The position numbers and the translations under genes were made by a program. Below, one piece after another: positions 23,784 through 26,745 of a stretch of DNA of 26,745 nucleotides; position 1 is the first letter of the stretch, and each line of letters opens with the position of its first letter. The stretch covers positions 1 through 26,745 of the forward strand of contig DATEZO010000232.1 of assembly GCA_035255485.1 (NCBI GenBank), in the 5' to 3' direction. The notes under the pieces were generated by a model. The model was not told the origin of the DNA, did not search any database, and worked only from the letters and a program-made list of their open reading frames with translations. The DNA comes from DATEZO01 sp035255485 (GTDB lineage Bacteria > Pseudomonadota > Gammaproteobacteria > Burkholderiales > Burkholderiaceae_D).

Positions 23784-24800
23784 ATGCCAAACAGCTTCAC
23801 GACTGACGTCGACGAACTCGCCCAGGAACTAATCGATGCATTTAACCTGACTTTTGCCGAGACTGAACAGCGGTTGAGCGATCCGCTCATCCGTTGGCTA
23901 GACTATCGTTTGCGCTATATCGACCCATGCCCTCGTCAGACCGTCAAATCAACTGGTTTTGACTCACGTGTACCGCCAGCCGCGCAGCCTGCCCTCCAGC
24001 AGTTTGTCGCTCTCTCCGAGGCCGGGGGCGACCTAAATCCCTACCAGACCAAGACCATCAAACGCAACGACTCCAGCGGCACCAAAGCGCAGCTGCGTAC
24101 GGACGGCCTATGGACGGATTGGCATATCCACCATGTACACCTGACTGAAGCACCGCTGGCGGCCGGGCAGGAGTTCTCGGACCGTTCCGAGTGGCTGCTG
24201 TTTTTCATGGCCGGCCCCGATACCCTTGCTCTCATTGATGTGCGGTTGCATAACCAAGTCGATGTTTTCCAGGATGTGAGTCTTGTCGAGCAAGCCATTC
24301 GCAGCTGGCCATTGCAGTTTGAGCGCTTCGCGGCCAATGGCGTGACGGGCTTGGCACGGCAGCCGGCCATCGATGCCGAATCGATCAAAAAGCTGCGCAC
24401 TAGCGGTGTCACTCAGATGCTGATGGTCGACGGCAAGGTTTATCATCCCCCTGGTTTCGGTGTAACATCGGCAGCAACTTCTACGACCGTATCCCTGCGG
24501 CGTAACGACGCGAAACGGTTAGCCAGAGACATTGGTACGTTCTTCGATGATCCGAGGAACGAGCCAATGCAACATGCGGCCAACGAGGGTGTCACAAACC
24601 CGACGTTCTCGTTGGCAGTCACCGACAAGGGCAGGCTCGCAATCGACTGTAAGGAGACAGCAGTGCGATGGCGCTTTCCGACGCCTCCTGATCGCGATGA
24701 CGCACGGTCTCAACTGGAGAATTTGCTTTTGCCGGTGTGGGCGGGCTCGAAGCTGGTCGCACACCTCATGTCAAGTCACGGCACTGGAGGAACCACCTAA
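23784..24800 (+). CDS. Unknown protein with HIHHVH motif, upstream of integrase
   Basis: 338 residues. I cannot name the family. A conspicuous segment DWHIHHVHL (112-120) is followed by R134, then WLLFFMAGPDTLALIDVRLHN (137-157), and an AIRSWP motif at 171-176. This order of a His-rich motif, an Arg, a buried strand ending in D-x-R-x-H and a W-P recalls small proteins found in mobile and defence regions, but the recall is not enough for a name. The clustered His, Arg and Asp could form a nuclease or metal site. The start has GGAG. Its stop overlaps, as TAATG, a 7-codon reading frame that leads into the integrase gene, so the two are probably one transcript. Confidence 0.7.
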   Translation: MPNSFTTDVDELAQELIDAFNLTFAETEQRLSDPLIRWLDYRLRYIDPCPRQTVKSTGFDSRVPPAAQPALQQFVALSEAGGDLNPYQTKTIKRNDSSGTKAQLRTDGLWTDWHIHHVHLTEAPLAAGQEFSDRSEWLLFFMAGPDTLALIDVRLHNQVDVFQDVSLVEQAIRSWPLQFERFAANGVTGLARQPAIDAESIKKLRTSGVTQMLMVDGKVYHPPGFGVTSAATSTTVSLRRNDAKRLARDIGTFFDDPRNEPMQHAANEGVTNPTFSLAVTDKGRLAIDCKETAVRWRFPTPPDRDDARSQLENLLLPVWAGSKLVAHLMSSHGTGGTT

Positions 24801-24823
24801 TGAATTTCCCGGCATCCACGTGA
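24800..24823 (+). other. Possible 7-codon coupling peptide MNFPAST before the integrase
   Basis: The stop of the preceding gene overlaps an ATG (TAATG) that has a strong GGAGG site 9 nt upstream. It opens a frame of only seven codons, MNFPAST, ending in TGA at 24821-24823. One nucleotide later a TTG opens the integrase frame. This could feed ribosomes to the integrase, or could mark an old frameshift in the integrase N-terminus. Confidence 0.3.
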
Positions 24824-24878
24824 CTTGCCCACGGGCCGACATCTCGGCCCTCTTGATTATCTTTCGGTCGATCAGTCG

Positions 24879-25934
24879 ATGTCACAGCCTACGGTCGGTG
24901 CTGGGTTCAAATCCGAAGTAGACTTCAGCGAAGCGGACAAAAAGCTGCAGCTTCCATGCGCACCTTTACAGATGACTAAGCTCGACCGGTATCTCGACGC
25001 TGCCACACGTGATAACACGCGCACGAGCTACGCCTCTGCGATCCGTCACTTCGAGATTGACTGGGGCGGCTTCTTGCCGGCCACCGCTGACAGCGTCGCG
25101 CGTTATCTTGCTGATAACGCCGAAACGCTGTCGACCAATACATTGCGCCAGCGCCTGGCGGCGCTCGCGCAATGGCACGTCGATCAAGGCTTTCCAGACC
25201 CAACCAAGACACCGGTCGTACGTAAGACGTTTCGCGGCATCCGCGCATTGCATCCCGCGCAGGAAAAGCAGGCCAAGCCTTTGCAGCTTGACCAATTGGG
25301 CGTGGCCACTCGTTGGCTCGAGGTCTCCGTCGCTGAGGCGCGTGCGGCTTGCGATCGGGAGGCTGAACTACGGCATACCCGTAATAAGGCTCTACTGCTG
25401 CTCGGCTTCTGGCGCGGTTTCCGCGGCGATGAGCTGACGCGCCTCCGTGTCGAGCATGTCACCGCTGTCCCTGGCACAGGCATGACCTGCTACTTCCCAC
25501 GCACGAAAGGCGATCGTGCCTATAAGGGCACTGAATTTAAGGCGCCTGCCCTTTCGCGCCTGTGTCCGGTAGAAGCCTATCTCGAATGGACGGAAGCGGC
25601 ACGACTGACCTCCGGCCCTGTGTTCCGCGCGATCGACCGATGGGGCCACGTAAGTGAGTCCGGCTTGCATATCGATAGCCTACTGCCGATCCTGCGAAGA
25701 ATTCTGGCCGATGCCGGTATTACCGGGGCCGACCTTTACAGCGGCCACTCGTTGCGGCGGGGTTTCGCGAACTGGGCCACCTCCAATGGATGGGACCTCA
25801 AGACCCTGATGGAGTATGTGGGCTGGAAGAACGTCCAGTCAGCCATGCGATACGTGGAAGCAGCCGATCCATTTGCGAAGCAACGGATTGAGTCTTCTCT
25901 CCTCATCGCGGCGGAGAAAGGTGCAGACATATAG
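24879..25934 (+). CDS. Tyrosine recombinase (phage/island integrase)
   Basis: 351 residues from ATG 24879; a TTG at 24825 would add 18. The SAM-like core-binding domain is at about 35-120 (LDAATRDNTRTSYASAIRHFE). The catalytic domain carries the first Arg in FWRGFRGDELTRL, a Lys in FPRTKGDRAY, H-x-x-R in GHSLRRGFA, a Trp at the third position in VGWKNVQSAM, and the nucleophile Tyr in MRYVEAADPF. All catalytic residues are present, so it should be active. It probably moves the accessory island. A hairpin directly follows its stop. Confidence 0.93.
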   Translation: MSQPTVGAGFKSEVDFSEADKKLQLPCAPLQMTKLDRYLDAATRDNTRTSYASAIRHFEIDWGGFLPATADSVARYLADNAETLSTNTLRQRLAALAQWHVDQGFPDPTKTPVVRKTFRGIRALHPAQEKQAKPLQLDQLGVATRWLEVSVAEARAACDREAELRHTRNKALLLLGFWRGFRGDELTRLRVEHVTAVPGTGMTCYFPRTKGDRAYKGTEFKAPALSRLCPVEAYLEWTEAARLTSGPVFRAIDRWGHVSESGLHIDSLLPILRRILADAGITGADLYSGHSLRRGFANWATSNGWDLKTLMEYVGWKNVQSAMRYVEAADPFAKQRIESSLLIAAEKGADI

Positions 25935-25956
25935 CGAGTGCAAATGATTGCGCTCG
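25935..25956 (+). terminator. Hairpin directly after the integrase stop
   Basis: CGAGTGCAA (25935-25943) pairs with TTGCGCTCG (25948-25956) across a 4-nt loop, with one G-U wobble. No T-tract follows, so termination would be weak or the hairpin may protect the mRNA 3' end. Confidence 0.4.
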
Positions 25957-26142
25957 ATATATCTGGTAAGCTAATACCATCCCAGCGATAGGCGGCCGGA
26001 GTTCGCCCACCTATCCCCGTCACGTCACATTGTGATTTCACAAGGCCTATGTGGGAACAATAATATTGTCCTCATGGTATCTCGTTGGTTCTGAATCATG
26101 GCGCCACGCGCTAGACAAGCTGGGATTTGACGGGAGATGATT
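25957..26142. other. Non-coding stretch with several dyads after the integrase
   Basis: No gene was found here. Beyond the integrase hairpin there are three more dyads: GATAGG/CCTATC with an imperfect stem (about 25987-26016), TTGTGA-TT-TCACAA (26030-26043), and ACAATA-A-TATTGT (26057-26069). Such clusters occur in attachment or control regions near integrases, and upstream of structured RNAs. I saw no direct repeat that matches the left end. Confidence 0.4.
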
Positions 26143-26328
26143 ATGCGAAAACATAATGATCGTCTGGTCCTGGTACGCTACCTCCTGGCAATCGAGATTG
26201 TTCGATTGACCTCCAAGCTGGTTGCGCTACTGGGCATGATTTTTAACTATTCCTCTGCCGATGCCGCGACTGTGGGACACACGATTCCAACTGAAACCCG
26301 GTACCTGGGTGTTTGTTCCCACGTTTGA
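26143..26328 (+). CDS. Small hydrophobic protein, hypothetical
   Basis: 61 residues from ATG 26143, which has GGGAG six nucleotides upstream (ATG 26137 is an alternative). Residues 10-36 are hydrophobic (LVRYLLAIEIVRLTSKLVALL), compatible with one membrane segment. The last 15 codons overlap the reverse-transcriptase remnant in another frame, so the reading may be only the old leader of that gene. No family was recognised. The good ribosome-binding site is the main support. Confidence 0.35.
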   Translation: MRKHNDRLVLVRYLLAIEIVRLTSKLVALLGMIFNYSSADAATVGHTIPTETRYLGVCSHV

Positions 26329-26506
26329 GTCCGTTCAGCACGGCAAAGAGATCAAGCAAGCCATCGAGCACGTCTGGTTGCCTCCCACGAACTACTATCA
26401 TTTACGGTCGGGTGGTCATGTGAAGGCGCTGGAAGCACACCTCCACAATGCGATTTTTGCGCATTTGGATATCCGAGATTTTTTCGGAAGCATCAATAAG
26501 ACGTAA
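26261..26506 (+). pseudogene. Reverse transcriptase remnant (N-terminal part only)
   Basis: 81 codons from ATG 26261 to TAA 26504. The sequence PGTWVFVPTFESVQHGKEI, then YYHLRSGGHVKALEAHL, then FAHLDIRDFFGSINKT matches the N-terminal part of bacterial reverse transcriptases. LDIRDFF holds the first catalytic aspartate (motif A). The YxDD motif and the rest of palm and thumb are absent, and the next gene begins at 26538 on the other strand. It is therefore a truncated copy, probably cut by a recombination event. It looks closer to the unclassified or defence-type reverse transcriptases than to group II intron proteins, but this is not firm. Confidence 0.6.
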
Positions 26507-26537
26507 GCGGTCAATAAACACGCCCCTCAGAGTCAGG

Positions 26538-26745
26538 CTATCCGCAACAACTACGCTGTTGCTGAATAGGCGGGCATTTTATTGAACCGTAGGAGCAGAA
26601 GACACAGCAATCTCCGGCCTTAGGACGAAGAATCGCCTTGCAGTTCTCACACTCATAATAGAACTGGCAAGCATCGGTAGGCATTGTCTCCTGCTTGGCA
26701 AAGCCGCAGTTAGGGCATGTCAGAACGGATTCAAGGATGGTCGCA
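26538..26745 (-). CDS. GDCCVxC zinc-ribbon protein, 5' end cut by window edge
   Basis: 68 codons are visible before the stop at 26538; the start lies beyond the right edge. A first Cys pair is in LTCPNCGFAKQ and a second in YYECENCKAIL, followed by the hallmark GDCCVFCSYGSIKCPPIQ. This is the small GDCCVxC family, often found near mercury or other metal-resistance genes and in some species a selenoprotein. Here every position is an ordinary Cys codon (TGC/TGT), so no selenocysteine is used. It probably binds zinc or another soft metal. It suggests that a metal-resistance module lies just outside the window. Confidence 0.85.
   Translation of the reverse strand, partial: ATILESVLTCPNCGFAKQETMPTDACQFYYECENCKAILRPKAGDCCVFCSYGSIKCPPIQQQRSCCG

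Noticed and set aside
26030..26043. TTGTGA-TT-TCACAA as a CRP site
   Set aside because: The half-sites resemble CRP arms but the 2-nt spacing is wrong for CRP, which needs six.
1..26745. CRISPR arrays, tRNA or rRNA genes, and intact insertion sequences
   Set aside because: I looked for regularly spaced repeats, cloverleaf-like segments, rRNA-like conserved blocks and transposase motifs, and found none that I could support.

Overview
The window reads as chromosomal DNA of a GC-rich beta-proteobacterium, most likely Burkholderiales and perhaps Oxalobacteraceae. That placement rests on general gene style: a Prc protease with a DUF3340-type tail, and an AraC regulator with an arabinose-binding-like N-terminus. 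No rRNA or marker gene confirms it. The sequence splits into a backbone part (about 1-9190) and an accessory, defence-island-like part (about 9190-26745).

Backbone. Five tightly packed minus-strand genes run from 5559 down to the left edge: a BASS-family transporter, an NAD-dependent epimerase/dehydratase, a short-chain dehydrogenase, a secreted beta-propeller protein carrying a c-type heme motif, and an MFS transporter cut by the window edge. Three of the four junctions are ATGA or 1-nt junctions, so this looks like one operon. A divergent AraC-type regulator (5812-6846) probably controls it; a strong dyad lies in the shared promoter region. The periplasmic protease Prc follows (7033-9189).

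Accessory part. After an AT-rich non-coding stretch holding an unusual pair of interleaved inverted repeats (9561-9605), there is a decayed nucleotidyltransferase on the minus strand (9681-10422). It has lost its middle section. Divergent from it is a complete type II CBASS anti-phage operon: Cap5 (HNH nuclease-SAVED), a CD-NTase, Cap2 (E2-E1 fusion) and Cap3 (JAMM peptidase). Next, on the same strand, come a circularly permuted papain-like enzyme 27 nt after cap3 and a three-helix membrane protein. A minus-strand cassette faces them (22260 to 17686): a small helical protein, a Rad50/SMC-like ATPase with a four-cysteine zinc motif in its coiled coil, a helical-repeat protein, and a PD-(D/E)XK nuclease. 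I read this as a candidate ABC-three-component (Lamassu-like) defence system with an uncommon fourth gene; it is the best candidate here for something undescribed. A KfrA-type DNA-binding coiled-coil protein with its own operator-like repeats sits upstream of it.

Right end. A 338-residue unknown protein with a histidine-rich motif precedes a tyrosine recombinase, the likely island integrase. Then come a dyad-rich non-coding region, a small hydrophobic ORF, an 81-codon reverse-transcriptase remnant that stops just after the first catalytic-Asp motif, and a GDCCVxC zinc-ribbon protein cut by the right edge. No tRNA, rRNA, CRISPR array or intact insertion sequence was seen, and no convincing attachment-site pair was found.
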